Shown: positions 1 to 8,964 of the stretch, one piece after another
Layout: every line of letters begins with the position of its first letter
Numbering within the stretch: the first letter of the stretch is position 1
Assembly: GCF_017368815.1 (NCBI RefSeq)
Contig: NZ_JAFNME010000012.1
Coordinates: 1-64,000, forward strand
Length of the DNA stretch: 64,000 nucleotides
Direction: 5' to 3'
Source of the DNA: Comamonas denitrificans
GTDB lineage: Bacteria; Pseudomonadota; Gammaproteobacteria; Burkholderiales; Burkholderiaceae_C
Translations under genes and position numbers: made by a program
Notes under the pieces: generated by a model
Databases searched by the model: none
What the model was told of the DNA's origin: nothing
The model's input: only the letters and a program-made list of their open reading frames with translations

Positions 1-120
1 GAACTTCACTTCATATTCACATGAGTATTTAATGGCAAACTTCTATCCACCACCAAATACCCACGCTTATCGGCTGTATCTTGTTAAAGATCTCAAACAG
101 AAGTTTTGCAACTTCTAAGC
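1..120 (-). promoter_or_regulatory. rRNA operon leader with boxA-like antitermination site
   Basis: On the minus strand this stretch reads GATCTTTAACAAG followed by ACAGCCGATAAGCGTGGG. That resembles the boxA-containing leader I know from upstream of 16S rRNA in Burkholderiales. A small palindrome (GAAGTTGCAAAACTTC) precedes it. The 16S gene itself would lie left of the window and cannot be seen. The assignment rests on motif recognition and on the two promoters upstream. Confidence 0.6.
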
Positions 121-145
121 ACCGCTGTAATCAGCGAAGCCTTGT

Positions 146-174
146 ATTCTAGCACAGCGTTTTGCTGTTTGTTT
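146..174 (-). promoter_or_regulatory. Proximal rRNA promoter (P2)
   Basis: The minus strand shows the -10 hexamer TAGAAT (146-151) preceded by TGTGC. The -35 position (169-174) reads AAACAA, a poor match. A/T-rich tracts further upstream (about 175-215) could serve as an UP element. The initially transcribed sequence CAAGGCTTCGCT is the same as that after the distal promoter. Confidence 0.5.
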
Positions 175-253
175 TAAAAAAGCAAAAAAGATTTTTTAAA
201 ACTTTTCGCTAACTTTTGAACTCTTTCAAGCTGCTTGTTTAGCGAAGCCTTGC

Positions 254-283
254 ATTGTACACAGAAATTTGTGCACCTGACAA
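254..283 (-). promoter_or_regulatory. Distal rRNA promoter (P1)
   Basis: The minus strand carries TTGTCA (278-283), an 18-bp spacer and TACAAT (254-259), followed by GCAAGGCTTCGCT. This is a good sigma-70 match pointing towards the rRNA leader. The region between this promoter and uup (about 284-451) shows no further gene and must hold the divergent uup promoter, which I could not assign. Confidence 0.6.
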
Positions 284-451
284 GTGGTGAAGAAAATTTT
301 CTTCCGGGCCAGCGATTCTTCTGAATCACCGCCCCGCCGCTTGTCGTTGCGAGGGGGCGAACTATAGCATGAGATTGGGGTTTTCCCGGAAATTCTGGAC
401 TTCTTTATCCTTGCACGCTGGCACAAGCTTCCCTTGGATAATTTACCCCTT

Positions 452-2356
452 ATGGCACTCATCACACTATTAAATGCGCAACTGGCGTTTGGCCACGTTG
501 CTTTGTTAGACCACACGGATTTTTCTCTTGAGGGTGCTGAGCGCGTAGGCCTGATTGGGCGCAATGGGGCGGGCAAATCTTCCTTGCTAAAAATTCTTGG
601 CGGCTTGGCCCACGCAGACGATGGGCAATTGCAGCTGCAAACCGATTTGCGCATTGCCTATGTGGCCCAAGAGCCTGATCTGGAGCCGACCCACAGCGTT
701 TTTGAGGCTGCGGCACTGGGCTTGGCCGAAGCGGCTGCTTTGCGCGAAAAATACCTGGCGCACGACCCTGGTGTTGATTTGGACCAGCTGCAATCACGCA
801 TTGAGGCGCTGGATGCGTGGAATTGGGAGCAGCGGGTGCAGGCCACGCTGCAGCGCCTGCACCTGGATCCCTCGGCGAAAGTGGGCGATCTCTCCGGGGG
901 CACCAAAAAGCGGGTGGCCTTGGCGCAAGCCTTGGTCGCCAAGCCGGATGTCTTGCTCTTGGACGAGCCAACCAACCATTTGGACCTGGACTCGATTGCC
1001 TGGCTAGAGGATTTGCTGCTCGGCTTCAAAGGCAGCGTGGTCACGATTACCCACGACCGGGCCTTCCTCGATCGCATTGCCACACGCATTGTTGAGTTAG
1101 ACCGGGGGCAGCTGCGCTCTTATCCGGGTAATTTCTCGCAGTACCAGCAGCTCAAGGCCGAGCAGCTGCAGCAAGAAGCGGTGCTCAACGCCAAGGCCGA
1201 CAAGCTGTTGGCACAAGAAGAAATCTGGATTCGCAAAGGGGTAGAGGCCCGGCGCACCCGCAGCGTCAGCCGGATAGAGCGCCTCAAAGCCTTGCGGGCC
1301 AACCGCGAAGCGCGGCGCGTGACCCTGGGCAATGTGCAGATGGAGCTTGCTTCTGGCAAAGACAGTAGCTACCAGGGCAAGATCGTGGCTGAATTAAGCG
1401 ATGTTTCTAAGCAATTTGGCGATAAAACCATCGTTAGCCGCTTCAGCGGAACCATTTTGCGGGGGGATAAGGTGGGCCTGCTGGGGGCCAATGGCGCTGG
1501 CAAAACCACCCTGCTCAAGATGATTCTGGGCGAGCTGGCCCCCGATAGCGGCCAAGTGCGCTTGGGCAACAACCTGCAGGTGGCTTACTTTGACCAGATG
1601 CGGGCACAAATCGACCTAGATGCCACGCTGGAGGATTTCATCAGTCCGGGCAGCGAATGGATTGAGATTGGCAAGAGCAAAAAGCATGTGAAAAGCTATT
1701 TGCAGGATTTCTTATTCTCTCCTGCCCGGGCCCACTCACCGGTGCGCTCGTTGTCCGGCGGAGAGCGCAACCGCCTGCTGCTGGCCCGCCTGTTTGCCCG
1801 CCCGGCCAACGTTTTGGTGCTGGATGAGCCAACCAACGATTTGGACATTGAAACCCTGGAGTTGCTCGAAGACTTGCTGCAGCAGTACGAGGGCACCGTC
1901 TTCCTGGTCAGCCACGACCGCACTTTTTTGGACAACGTAGTCACCAGCATCATCGCCGCCGAGGGCAATGGCCTGTGGCGCGAGTACGAAGGCAGCGTGC
2001 AAGACTGGCTCACCCAATCACAGCGCAGCCAGGCCTGGGCCGAACAAGCCCAAAAAACCCCGGCCACGCCGACTGCCGCATCCGCCCCTTCCATCAAGGA
2101 AGAAAAAATCACCCCTCCCGCCGCCACGCCCCCCAAGCGCAAGCTCAGCTACAAAGAGCAACGCGAATTGGAGCAACTGCCCGCACACATTGAAGCGCTG
2201 GAGGCCGAGCAAGCCAGCCTGCGCACCACGCTGGCAGACCCGCAAATCTACGCCCAAGACAATGCCCGCGCTTTGGCCCTGCATGCACGCGATGCAGAGA
2301 TTGAAGCGGCGCTCATGCTGGCCCTGGAGCGCTGGGAAGCCTTGTCAAGCCAGTAA
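452..2356 (+). CDS. uup: ABC-F family ATPase Uup
   Basis: This is a soluble ABC-F protein of 634 residues with two ATP-binding cassettes and no membrane segments. The first Walker A is GRNGAGKS near residue 36, with signature LSGGTKKR; the second is GANGAGKT, with signature LSGGERNR. The C-terminus, from about residue 530, is a charged coiled-coil region starting near KLSYKEQRELEQL, which is typical of Uup rather than EttA. Uup is linked to branched DNA intermediates and ribosome-related functions. I start it at the ATG at 452, because the upstream TTG at 434 adds residues unlike the family N-terminus (MALITL...). It is divergent from the rRNA promoters and followed by a palindromic repeat. 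Confidence 0.9.
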   Translation: MALITLLNAQLAFGHVALLDHTDFSLEGAERVGLIGRNGAGKSSLLKILGGLAHADDGQLQLQTDLRIAYVAQEPDLEPTHSVFEAAALGLAEAAALREKYLAHDPGVDLDQLQSRIEALDAWNWEQRVQATLQRLHLDPSAKVGDLSGGTKKRVALAQALVAKPDVLLLDEPTNHLDLDSIAWLEDLLLGFKGSVVTITHDRAFLDRIATRIVELDRGQLRSYPGNFSQYQQLKAEQLQQEAVLNAKADKLLAQEEIWIRKGVEARRTRSVSRIERLKALRANREARRVTLGNVQMELASGKDSSYQGKIVAELSDVSKQFGDKTIVSRFSGTILRGDKVGLLGANGAGKTTLLKMILGELAPDSGQVRLGNNLQVAYFDQMRAQIDLDATLEDFISPGSEWIEIGKSKKHVKSYLQDFLFSPARAHSPVRSLSGGERNRLLLARLFARPANVLVLDEPTNDLDIETLELLEDLLQQYEGTVFLVSHDRTFLDNVVTSIIAAEGNGLWREYEGSVQDWLTQSQRSQAWAEQAQKTPATPTAASAPSIKEEKITPPAATPPKRKLSYKEQRELEQLPAHIEALEAEQASLRTTLADPQIYAQDNARALALHARDAEIEAALMLALERWEALSSQ

Positions 2357-2361
2357 AAAAA

Positions 2362-2438
2362 GAGCTGCATCCGCATGTATATCAATGATTTTTAGACATA
2401 AGTTTGTAAATCTATTGAAATACAAGCGGATACAGCTC
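2362..2438. repeat. Dispersed palindromic element, copy 1
   Basis: An imperfect hairpin with outer arms GAGCTGCATCCGC and GCGGATACAGCTC encloses an AT-rich middle. It sits directly after the uup stop and before pyrC, and is flanked by short A- and T-rich runs, so it may also act as a transcription terminator. Related copies occur at about 16640, 24465, 38273, 42671, 45537, 47224 and 60873. Confidence 0.8.
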
Positions 2439-2517
2439 CTTTAAGCAGCAATCCACGGCCACAGCCACCACACCGCCATCGACAACCTGCGCTCCTGCGC
2501 CCTGAACCACCCCTGCC

Positions 2518-3561
2518 ATGACCACCACCACCCTGACCCTCACCCGCCCCGACGACTGGCACCTGCACGTGCGCGATGGCGCTGCCATGCACGCCGTCGT
2601 GCCGCACACGGCAGCGCAATTTGCCCGCGCCATCATCATGCCCAACCTCAAACCGCCGGTGACCACCACCGCGCAGGCACTGGCCTACAAAGCACGCATC
2701 CTGGCCGCCGTGCCCGCAGGCGTGCCGTTTGAGCCGCTGATGACGCTGTACCTGACCGACAACCTCGCCCCCGAGGAAATCGCCCGCGCCAAGGCGGCCG
2801 GCATCGTCGCCTGCAAGCTCTACCCGGCCGGTGCCACCACCAACAGCGACTTTGGCGTGACCGATCTGCGCAAAATTTATCCGGTGCTGGAAGCCATGCA
2901 GCGCGAGGGCCTGCTGCTGCTCGTCCACGGCGAAGTCACCAGCAGCGACATCGACCTGTTCGACCGCGAGGCGGCCTTTATCGACCAGCAATTGATCCCG
3001 CTGCGCCGCGACTTCCCCGAGCTGAAAATCGTCTTCGAACACATCACCACCAAAGAAGCCGCCCACTACGTGCGCGAGGCCGACCGCTTTGTCGGTGCCA
3101 CCATCACGCCGCAGCACCTGCTGTTCAACCGCAACGCCATCTTTACCGGTGGCATTCGCCCGCACTACTACTGCCTGCCCGTGCTCAAGCGCGAAGAGCA
3201 CCGCCAAGCGCTGGTGCAAGTGGCCACCAGCGGTAGCAGCAAATTCTTCCTGGGCACCGACAGCGCCCCCCACGCCGCGCACCTGAAAGAGCACGCCAGC
3301 GGCTGCGCCGGCTGCTACTCGGCGCACGCCGCGCTGGAGCTGTACGCCACCGCCTTCGAGGCGGCGGGTGCGCTGGATAAGTTAGAAGGCTTTGCCAGCT
3401 TCCATGGCCCCGACTTCTACGGCCTGCCGCGCAACACCAGCACCGTTACCCTGGTCAAGCAAACCTGGACCCCGCCCGAAAGCTTTGCCTTTGGCGAAGG
3501 CGCTGAACTCAAACCCTTGGCGGCGGGCGAGGCGCTGGGGTGGAAGCTGCTGGCGGCCTGA
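2518..3561 (+). CDS. pyrC: Dihydroorotase (class II, PyrC type)
   Basis: This enzyme cyclises N-carbamoyl-aspartate to dihydroorotate in pyrimidine synthesis, in the cytoplasm. The 347-residue length fits PyrC. The metal-binding HLHVRDG motif lies at residues 15-21 (His15 and His17), the lysine that is carboxylated in the family falls in ACKLYPAG, and later metal ligands lie in LVHGE and FEHI. The loop sequence [10 protein letters not shown] is also typical. The ATG at 2518 gives the expected family N-terminus. The next gene starts 1 bp after the stop, so the two are probably co-transcribed. Confidence 0.95.
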   Translation: MTTTTLTLTRPDDWHLHVRDGAAMHAVVPHTAAQFARAIIMPNLKPPVTTTAQALAYKARILAAVPAGVPFEPLMTLYLTDNLAPEEIARAKAAGIVACKLYPAGATTNSDFGVTDLRKIYPVLEAMQREGLLLLVHGEVTSSDIDLFDREAAFIDQQLIPLRRDFPELKIVFEHITTKEAAHYVREADRFVGATITPQHLLFNRNAIFTGGIRPHYYCLPVLKREEHRQALVQVATSGSSKFFLGTDSAPHAAHLKEHASGCAGCYSAHAALELYATAFEAAGALDKLEGFASFHGPDFYGLPRNTSTVTLVKQTWTPPESFAFGEGAELKPLAAGEALGWKLLAA

Positions 3562-3562
3562 C

Positions 3563-4405
3563 ATGCACAGCACGCCGCAGCCGCGCATTGCCTTGCTCAT
3601 TGATGCCGACAATGCGCCAGCCGAGAAGGTGGACGACATCCTGACAGAGTTGTCCACCCTGGGCGAGATCAGCATCCGCCGCATTTACGGCAACTGGACC
3701 AAGCCGCACCTGAGCGGCTGGCAGAGCAAGCTGCTCGATTACGCGCTGCGGCCTATGCAGCAGTTCGATTACGCCAAGGGCAAAAACGCTACCGACATGG
3801 CCATGACGGTGGATGCGATGGAGCTGCTGTATACCGAGCGGCCCAATGCCTTTGGCATCGTCTCGTCCGACTGCGACTTCACCCCGCTGGTCATGCACCT
3901 GCGGGCCAAAGGAGTGCAGGTTTATGGCTTTGGTGCCGACCAGACACCCAAGGCGTTTGTGAACGCCTGCTCGCGGTTTTTGTATCTGGAATCGTTGGGC
4001 GGGCCGCAGGAGGTGCCCAGTGCCGAAGAAAACACAAATTGTGCAGTCCCAACCACTGAACTAGACTTGGCTTTAGAGGAAAAACAGCCTGAAAAGACTA
4101 CTAATAAAGCGCAAGAAGCTCCTAAAACCGCAGCTACCGGGCGCATGCAAACGGCGCAGCTACGCCAAAACACGCGCTTAATGAATTTGCTGCGCTCTGC
4201 CGTGCAGGCTTTGCAAGACGACGCGGGCTGGGTGCCAGTCAGTGCCTTGCGCACACAAATTGGCAACAAGGCATCGTTTGATCCGCGCAACTACGGCTAT
4301 GCCACTTTGACCAAGCTGCTGGTGGCGGTCGAAGATTTTGAATTCAAAAACGAAGGCACCTCGCTGGTGGCCGTGCGCAAAAAAACAAAAAATGAACCAC
4401 GATAA
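3563..4405 (+). CDS. NYN domain protein with C-terminal LOTUS/OST-HTH domain
   Basis: This is a 280-residue predicted RNA-binding nuclease. The N-terminal NYN (DUF88, PIN-like) domain shows acidic motifs LLIDADNAPAEK, DMAMTVDAMEL and GIVSSDCDFTPL. The C-terminal roughly 75 residues (from RLMNLLRSAVQAL) match an OST-HTH/LOTUS fold that binds RNA. The linker between them (about residues 155-195) is Glu/Thr/Lys-rich. Its DNA at 4085-4132 resembles the right arm of the dispersed palindrome. The ATG at 3563, just after the pyrC stop, is preferred over a longer frame overlapping pyrC. The next gene overlaps by 14 bp. The natural substrate is unknown. Confidence 0.8.
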   Translation: MHSTPQPRIALLIDADNAPAEKVDDILTELSTLGEISIRRIYGNWTKPHLSGWQSKLLDYALRPMQQFDYAKGKNATDMAMTVDAMELLYTERPNAFGIVSSDCDFTPLVMHLRAKGVQVYGFGADQTPKAFVNACSRFLYLESLGGPQEVPSAEENTNCAVPTTELDLALEEKQPEKTTNKAQEAPKTAATGRMQTAQLRQNTRLMNLLRSAVQALQDDAGWVPVSALRTQIGNKASFDPRNYGYATLTKLLVAVEDFEFKNEGTSLVAVRKKTKNEPR

Positions 4406-5177
4406 ACGCACCCCTTTGGCAGCCATCAACTGGCACGCCCCGTGGCTAGAGCGCTATGCGGCACTGGGAGAGGCTGCGGCGCAGCAGGTGCTTGCTGGTG
4501 CCACGGTGGCGCAGGCCTTTAATCACTTGGTAGCGCAGGGCGCAGCCCCCGATCCTGGGGTGCGCTTTGTGCCGCAGGCAGATTTGCCCTCGGGCATGGC
4601 TTATGAGCAATTCATCCTAGAGCGCGCCCAGGTGCCCACGCGGGATAACTTGCATGATTTTTTCAATGGGTTGATGTGGCTGCATTGGCCGCAGACCAAG
4701 CGGCGGATGAACCAGATTCACGGCGCAGCGGTGCAGGCCCAAGGGGTGCAAGCCCGGCGCGGGCCGCTGCGCGATGCGCTCACGTTGCTGGATGAGAATG
4801 CTGCTTTGCTCGTCGCCCCGGCCGCCTTGCTGCACGCGCTGCAGACGCGGCAGTGGCAGCTGGCGTTTGTGACCCTGCGGCCACTGTGGCAGCAGGCGCA
4901 GTTGTACCCCCTAGGGCATGCTTTATTGGAAAAACTTGTTTATCCAAGAAAAGGCATTACGGCGCATATCTACCAAGCGCCAACAGCTATCAAAAAAGAT
5001 CAATCTATCGACACCAGCTGGGCCCATGCCTTGCAGGCTGAGCACTTGGCTACCAAGCCCTTCTTTCCGCTGCCGGTGCTGGGCATTCCGGGGTGGTGCG
5101 CAGAGAATGCGAACTTTTATTTCTATGATGACTCCATGGTCTTCCGTCCCGCGCGGGCGGCGCTTGAAGTCCTGTAA
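4392..5177 (+). CDS. DUF3025 family protein
   Basis: This conserved proteobacterial protein has 261 residues and no known function. I recognise it by the block DNLHDFFNGLMWLHWPQTK, the tail FPLPVLGIPGW and the terminal FYDD...VFRP. The start at the ATG at 4392 overlaps the previous gene by 14 bp, implying coupled translation. The segment KGITAHIYQAPTAIKKDQS is odd. The DNA at about 4917-5010 ends in an arm (CCAAGCGCCAACAGCTATC) like the dispersed palindrome, so part of the protein may be repeat-derived. No signal peptide or membrane segment is seen. Confidence 0.75.
   Translation: MNHDKRTPLAAINWHAPWLERYAALGEAAAQQVLAGATVAQAFNHLVAQGAAPDPGVRFVPQADLPSGMAYEQFILERAQVPTRDNLHDFFNGLMWLHWPQTKRRMNQIHGAAVQAQGVQARRGPLRDALTLLDENAALLVAPAALLHALQTRQWQLAFVTLRPLWQQAQLYPLGHALLEKLVYPRKGITAHIYQAPTAIKKDQSIDTSWAHALQAEHLATKPFFPLPVLGIPGWCAENANFYFYDDSMVFRPARAALEVL
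4917..5010. repeat. Degenerate palindromic element inside the DUF3025 gene
   Basis: The right-hand arm AAGCGCCAACAGCTATC followed by six A residues closely resembles the arm of intergenic copies such as the one at 47224 (AAGCGCTAGCAGCTATT). A matching left arm is weak. It lies in frame within coding sequence and adds no stop codon. A similar partial arm is at 4085-4132 in the NYN gene. Confidence 0.45.
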
Positions 5178-5222
5178 CCCTGCCTTACCTAAGGCAGCAC
5201 CAACCTACTTCACCTTGCTTGT

Positions 5223-6101
5223 ATGAAACGCATCGCTTTATTTTTATTGACCAATATTGCCGTGGTGGCGGTGTTGGGGATTACCGCCAACTTGTTGGGG
5301 GTGAACCGATTCTTAACGTCCAATGGGCTTAATTTAGGCGCTTTGCTGGGCTTTGCCTTCATCATGGGGTTTGGCGGGGCGATTATTTCGCTCTTGATGA
5401 GCAAGCCCATGGCCAAGATGAGCATGGGCGTGCGCATCATCAACCAGCCCAGCAATGCCGATGAGGCCTGGATTGTGCAAACCGTACACAACTTTGCCCT
5501 GAAAGCGGGCATTGGCATGCCGGAAGTGGGCATTTACGAGGGGGAGCCCAACGCCTTTGCTACCGGCGCGTTTAAAAACAGTGCCTTGGTGGCGGTCTCT
5601 ACCGGTCTGCTGCAAGGCATGACGCGCGAGGAAGTTGAGGCGGTGATCGGCCACGAGGTGGCCCACGTGGCCAATGGCGACATGGTCACCATGACGCTGA
5701 TTCAGGGGGTGATGAACACGTTTGTCGTCTTCCTCTCGCGCCTGATTGGGTATGCGGTCGATAGCTTTTTGCGCAAGGGTGATGACCGCGAATCCAGCGG
5801 CCCGGGCATTGGCTACTACGTCTCGACGATTGTGCTGGACATTTTGCTGGGCTTTGTCGCCGCCATCATCGTGGCCTGGTTCTCGCGCCAGCGCGAATTT
5901 CGCGCTGATGCCGGGGCCGCCGACATGATGGGCAGTAGCCTACCCATGCAGCACGCCCTGGCCCGTCTGGGCGGCATGCATCCGGGCGAAATGCCCAAAA
6001 ACATGGCGGCCATGGGCATTGCCGGGAGCATTGGCAAACTGTTCTCCACCCACCCGCCGATCGAAGAGCGCATTGCCGCCCTGCAGTCCCGGGGCAATTG
6101 A
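5223..6101 (+). CDS. htpX: Membrane zinc metalloprotease HtpX
   Basis: This is an inner-membrane M48 protease for quality control of misfolded membrane proteins. Two N-terminal hydrophobic segments (about residues 4-22 and 35-55) precede the zinc site GHEVAH near residue 143. A second pair of hydrophobic segments follows, with the third ligand in [12 protein letters not shown]. The 292-residue length is normal. A short inverted repeat (5181-5199) lies in the 45-bp gap upstream. A strong terminator follows at 6153. Confidence 0.95.
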   Translation: MKRIALFLLTNIAVVAVLGITANLLGVNRFLTSNGLNLGALLGFAFIMGFGGAIISLLMSKPMAKMSMGVRIINQPSNADEAWIVQTVHNFALKAGIGMPEVGIYEGEPNAFATGAFKNSALVAVSTGLLQGMTREEVEAVIGHEVAHVANGDMVTMTLIQGVMNTFVVFLSRLIGYAVDSFLRKGDDRESSGPGIGYYVSTIVLDILLGFVAAIIVAWFSRQREFRADAGAADMMGSSLPMQHALARLGGMHPGEMPKNMAAMGIAGSIGKLFSTHPPIEERIAALQSRGN

Positions 6102-6152
6102 TCGTTACGGCACAGATACAAACTTTACTTGCGCTTTAGCACAACGATACCC

Positions 6153-6183
6153 AGCCCGGTCAGCATATGACCGGGCTGTTTCG
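6153..6183 (+). terminator. Rho-independent terminator after htpX
   Basis: A perfect stem AGCCCGGTCA / TGACCGGGCT with a 5-base loop is followed by GTTTCGTT. It separates htpX from the lipoprotein gene. Confidence 0.8.
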
Positions 6184-6259
6184 TTATGGGAGATTGCAGG
6201 GCTACACGCCACACTGCACTGCGCAGTCTTGCCCACCCAGATACCCAAGGAGTTTTGCC

Positions 6260-6802
6260 ATGAAGCGCTTATCTGCTGTTTTTTCCGCCCGCATGGGCGC
6301 TGTACTGGCCAGCGCAGCGCTGCTGTCGGGCTGTGTGGTCATGCCTGTGGAAGGGGGCTATCGTCACCACGATCGCTACGAAAACTACGAAAGCCATGAT
6401 CGCTACGAAGGCCATCACGTCCACCGCTATGGCCATCCACCGCCGCCACGTGCTGAGCGCCGCCCCCGCCCGCCAGGGCCGGGCTATGCCTGGAGCCAGG
6501 GCCGCTGGGTCTGGAGCGGCCAGCGCTACCATTGGCAACCGGGCCGCTGGCACTACGTGCGCCCGGCACCGCCACCGCACGTGCGCCCTGGGCCACCACC
6601 CCACGCCCATCGCCCTGGGCCGCCCCCACATGCCCAACATCCGCCCAGGGGGCACCGCGTCCCAGCGCCGCCTGGGGCCAGGCCTGAGCGCCCCCATGGG
6701 CACGTCCCGCCCCCAGCGCAGCACCAAGACCCACGGCGTTTTTTCCCTAGGGACCCAACGCCCCCAGAGCCTTATCGCGATCGCGGGCCGGGCGGTGCCT
6801 AG
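6260..6802 (+). CDS. His/Pro-rich lipoprotein with YxWxxGxW repeats
   Basis: This is a predicted outer-membrane or periplasmic lipoprotein of 180 residues. A charged and hydrophobic N-terminus ends in the lipobox LLSGC near residue 22-26. A Tyr/His/Arg-rich stretch comes next. Then come two short repeats of the type YAWSQGRWVW and YHWQPGRWHY, found in the BcpO-related WxxGxW family. A long Pro/His/Arg/Gly-rich tail follows, with repeats of the PPPHxRPG type. The ATG at 6260 is chosen because AAGGAG lies just upstream and a signal peptide follows. The His-rich tail could bind metal, but that is only a guess. Confidence 0.7.
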   Translation: MKRLSAVFSARMGAVLASAALLSGCVVMPVEGGYRHHDRYENYESHDRYEGHHVHRYGHPPPPRAERRPRPPGPGYAWSQGRWVWSGQRYHWQPGRWHYVRPAPPPHVRPGPPPHAHRPGPPPHAQHPPRGHRVPAPPGARPERPHGHVPPPAQHQDPRRFFPRDPTPPEPYRDRGPGGA

Positions 6803-6841
6803 CCGGGTGCAGCGCCCGTGCAACGCGACTGGCCTGGGCGC

Positions 6842-7819
6842 TTACATCAAGATGTGCTCGGCATCGTTGCCGCCGCCCAAGATCACGTAATTGACCTTGC
6901 GGATGTCCATCAACTGCGTGCCCCCGGCGTAGCTGATGGAGCTTTGCACGTCCTGCTCCATCTCGATCAGCGTATCGGCCAGCAGGCCCTTGATCGGCTC
7001 CAGGATGCGCTTGCCTTCAACGTGCTTGTACTCGCCCTTGTTGAAGTCGCTGGCCGAGCCGTAATACTCCTTAAAGCGCTGCCCATCCACCTCCACCGTC
7101 TGGCCGGGCGATTCCTCATGCCCGGCAAACAGCGAACCGACCATCACCATGGTCGCGCCAAAGCGCACGCTCTTGGCAATGTCGCCGTGGCTGCGAATGC
7201 CGCCATCGGCAATGATGGGTTTGGTCGCCACACGGGCGCACCACTTCAGCGCAGACAACTGCCAGCCGCCGGTGCCAAAGCCCGTTTTCAGCTTGGTGAT
7301 GCACACCTTGCCGGGGCCAATGCCCACCTTGGTGGCATCCGCGCCCCAGTTTTCCAGGTCAATCACCGCCTCGGGCGTGCCCACGTTGCCGGCGATGACG
7401 AAGGCGGCGGGAATCTTCGCCTTCAGGTAGGCGATCATCTTCTGCACGCTCTCGGCATGGCCGTGGGCGATGTCGATGGTGATGTATTCCGGGCACAGCC
7501 CCTCGGCCACAAACCGATCCACCGTGGCGTAATCCGGCGCTTTCACCCCCAGCGAGATCGAGGCGAACAGCCCGCGCTCTTGCATATCGCGGGTAAAGGC
7601 CACGTTGTCCACGTCAAAGCGGTGCATGACGTAGAAGTAGCCATTGGCTGCCAGAAAGCGGCAAATGGATTCGTCCAGCACCGTTTTCATATTCGCTGGC
7701 ACCACCGGCAACTTGAAGCGCCGTGCGCCCAGTTGCACGCTGGCATCGCACTCTGAGCGGCTCTCTACCCGGCACTTGCGCGGCAGCAGCAGGATGTTGT
7801 CGTAGTCAAAAATTTCCAT
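6842..7819 (-). CDS. guaC: GMP reductase
   Basis: This enzyme converts GMP to IMP with NADPH and so balances purine nucleotides. It belongs to the IMPDH/GMPR barrel family but has no CBS domains. At 325 residues it has the usual GuaC length. The catalytic cysteine lies in [10 protein letters not shown], and phosphate-binding loops are seen in [11 protein letters not shown] and [11 protein letters not shown]. The start is the ATG at 7819 ([11 protein letters not shown]). The longer frame upstream encodes a sequence with no family match and overlaps the structured leader. Downstream it converges on the lipoprotein gene. Confidence 0.93.
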   Translation of the reverse strand: MEIFDYDNILLLPRKCRVESRSECDASVQLGARRFKLPVVPANMKTVLDESICRFLAANGYFYVMHRFDVDNVAFTRDMQERGLFASISLGVKAPDYATVDRFVAEGLCPEYITIDIAHGHAESVQKMIAYLKAKIPAAFVIAGNVGTPEAVIDLENWGADATKVGIGPGKVCITKLKTGFGTGGWQLSALKWCARVATKPIIADGGIRSHGDIAKSVRFGATMVMVGSLFAGHEESPGQTVEVDGQRFKEYYGSASDFNKGEYKHVEGKRILEPIKGLLADTLIEMEQDVQSSISYAGGTQLMDIRKVNYVILGGGNDAEHILM

Positions 7820-7889
7820 AAAGAATCCAAGCTCCAAAAAGTAAGGCTGCAGCAGGGGCATCCTGTGCGCTGGGGCGCTTGGCTTGAAA

Positions 7890-7955
7890 GGCTCGGCCAT
7901 GCCTGCAAAACCGTACAGGCATAAAAAAACCGAGCCGCAAGAAACTTGGGCCCGG
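7890..7955 (-). promoter_or_regulatory. Leader with competing hairpins upstream of guaC
   Basis: On the minus strand CCGGGCC (7949-7955) can pair, with one G-U, with GGCTCGG (7930-7936) to form a hairpin followed by seven T residues, a rho-independent terminator. The same GGCTCGG can instead pair with CCGAGCC (7890-7896), enclosing a smaller TGCCTG/CAGGCA hairpin. A TACAAT box lies upstream at 7963-7968. It may simply terminate the defence operon, or act as an attenuator for guaC. Confidence 0.45.
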
Positions 7956-7984
7956 TGCTTGATTGTACCGATGAGGGGCCGTGC

Positions 7985-8959
7985 TCACGCAAGAATGGGG
8001 TCGCGCTGCACTGCTCGCACAGCAGTCCCAAAGCCACGCAGCCACCAGTGCAGCATGGCGCTATCGACCACAGTGGCCGTAATGCGCAGCCAGTCATCGG
8101 CCAAATCTTCAACCTGCTGGTCATGCGACAGAGGCGTTTCACGCAGGTGAAATCCAGCATCGCGTTCAACTTCAAATGTCAAACGCACCCGCTCTCCCTC
8201 ACCAAAGCCAAACCGGCCATCGTCGTCATACCGCTGAAAATCAAAATTTGTCGGGCGCTCAAAACCCAGGGTGGAGGCTTGCGCCTTGCGAATGCGGTGC
8301 AGCGCCAAGCTGCGCTCGTTATCAAAGCCCTCGTACCGACACACCAGGTACAGGCGTGGGCCTTGCTGGGCCAATCCAAGGGGCATGACTTTGACGGCCT
8401 TGCGCACCCCGGCCGCATTTTGGTAATCCAGCTCCAACCAGCGGTTGGCGTACAGCGCCTCACTGACTTCTTCCAGCACACCCGGAGCAATCGCCGGAGG
8501 CAGCAAAGGCTGGCTGGTAGCCACCACGCGCACCTTGCTCGACCATTGCCGGGCCAGGCGTTCGTTGGGGCTCTGCCCATCCAGATTGCGCCGTGCCTGG
8601 GCAAAAAAGCCATCCATGGATTGCATCAGATGAACCGGCAGCAGGTGCTTGAGGTGCTCCTGTGCCAATTGCAGCAAGAGCGATTCGTGCAACGTGAGCT
8701 GACCCAGGGCCATGCCGCGTGCCTGTTCTTGCCAGCGAAAACCATAGGGCTTGCTGCGGTCATCGCGCTCTATGCCCAGCGCTGCGCTGTCACTGAGCGC
8801 CGCCATCAGCCGCTGCACGCTGCGCAGGTCACGTTTGATGCCCGCGCACTGCAGTTTCTGCTGCAACTCCTTGGCGGTGATTTTGTGTTTGCGTGGAATG
8901 TGGCGCAGGATTTCCAGCGCCAGCAGGGTGGTTTCCAGGGTGTCGGAGCGTTGGGGCAT
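7985..8959 (-). CDS. WYL-domain transcriptional regulator (YafY-like)
   Basis: This is a 324-residue regulator. The N-terminal helix-turn-helix (about residues 8-75, with TAKELQQKL and RSVQRLMAAL) is followed by a middle linker. A WYL ligand-sensing domain comes next (from about residue 155, LYANRWLELDYQN and RLYLVCRYEG). A C-terminal extension (LRETPLSHDQ...WLRITATV) completes it. WYL regulators often control phage-defence operons and may sense nucleic acids or nucleotides. It is the last gene of a four-gene minus-strand cluster, 5 bp after the GmrSD-type gene, so it may be an autoregulator. Confidence 0.85.
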   Translation of the reverse strand: MPQRSDTLETTLLALEILRHIPRKHKITAKELQQKLQCAGIKRDLRSVQRLMAALSDSAALGIERDDRSKPYGFRWQEQARGMALGQLTLHESLLLQLAQEHLKHLLPVHLMQSMDGFFAQARRNLDGQSPNERLARQWSSKVRVVATSQPLLPPAIAPGVLEEVSEALYANRWLELDYQNAAGVRKAVKVMPLGLAQQGPRLYLVCRYEGFDNERSLALHRIRKAQASTLGFERPTNFDFQRYDDDGRFGFGEGERVRLTFEVERDAGFHLRETPLSHDQQVEDLADDWLRITATVVDSAMLHWWLRGFGTAVRAVQRDPILA

Positions 8960-8964
8960 GCCTT

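Noticed and set aside
2392-3327. 311-residue minus-strand open frame over pyrC
   Set aside because: Antisense shadow of pyrC; low-complexity Gly/Val/His composition and no recognisable family.
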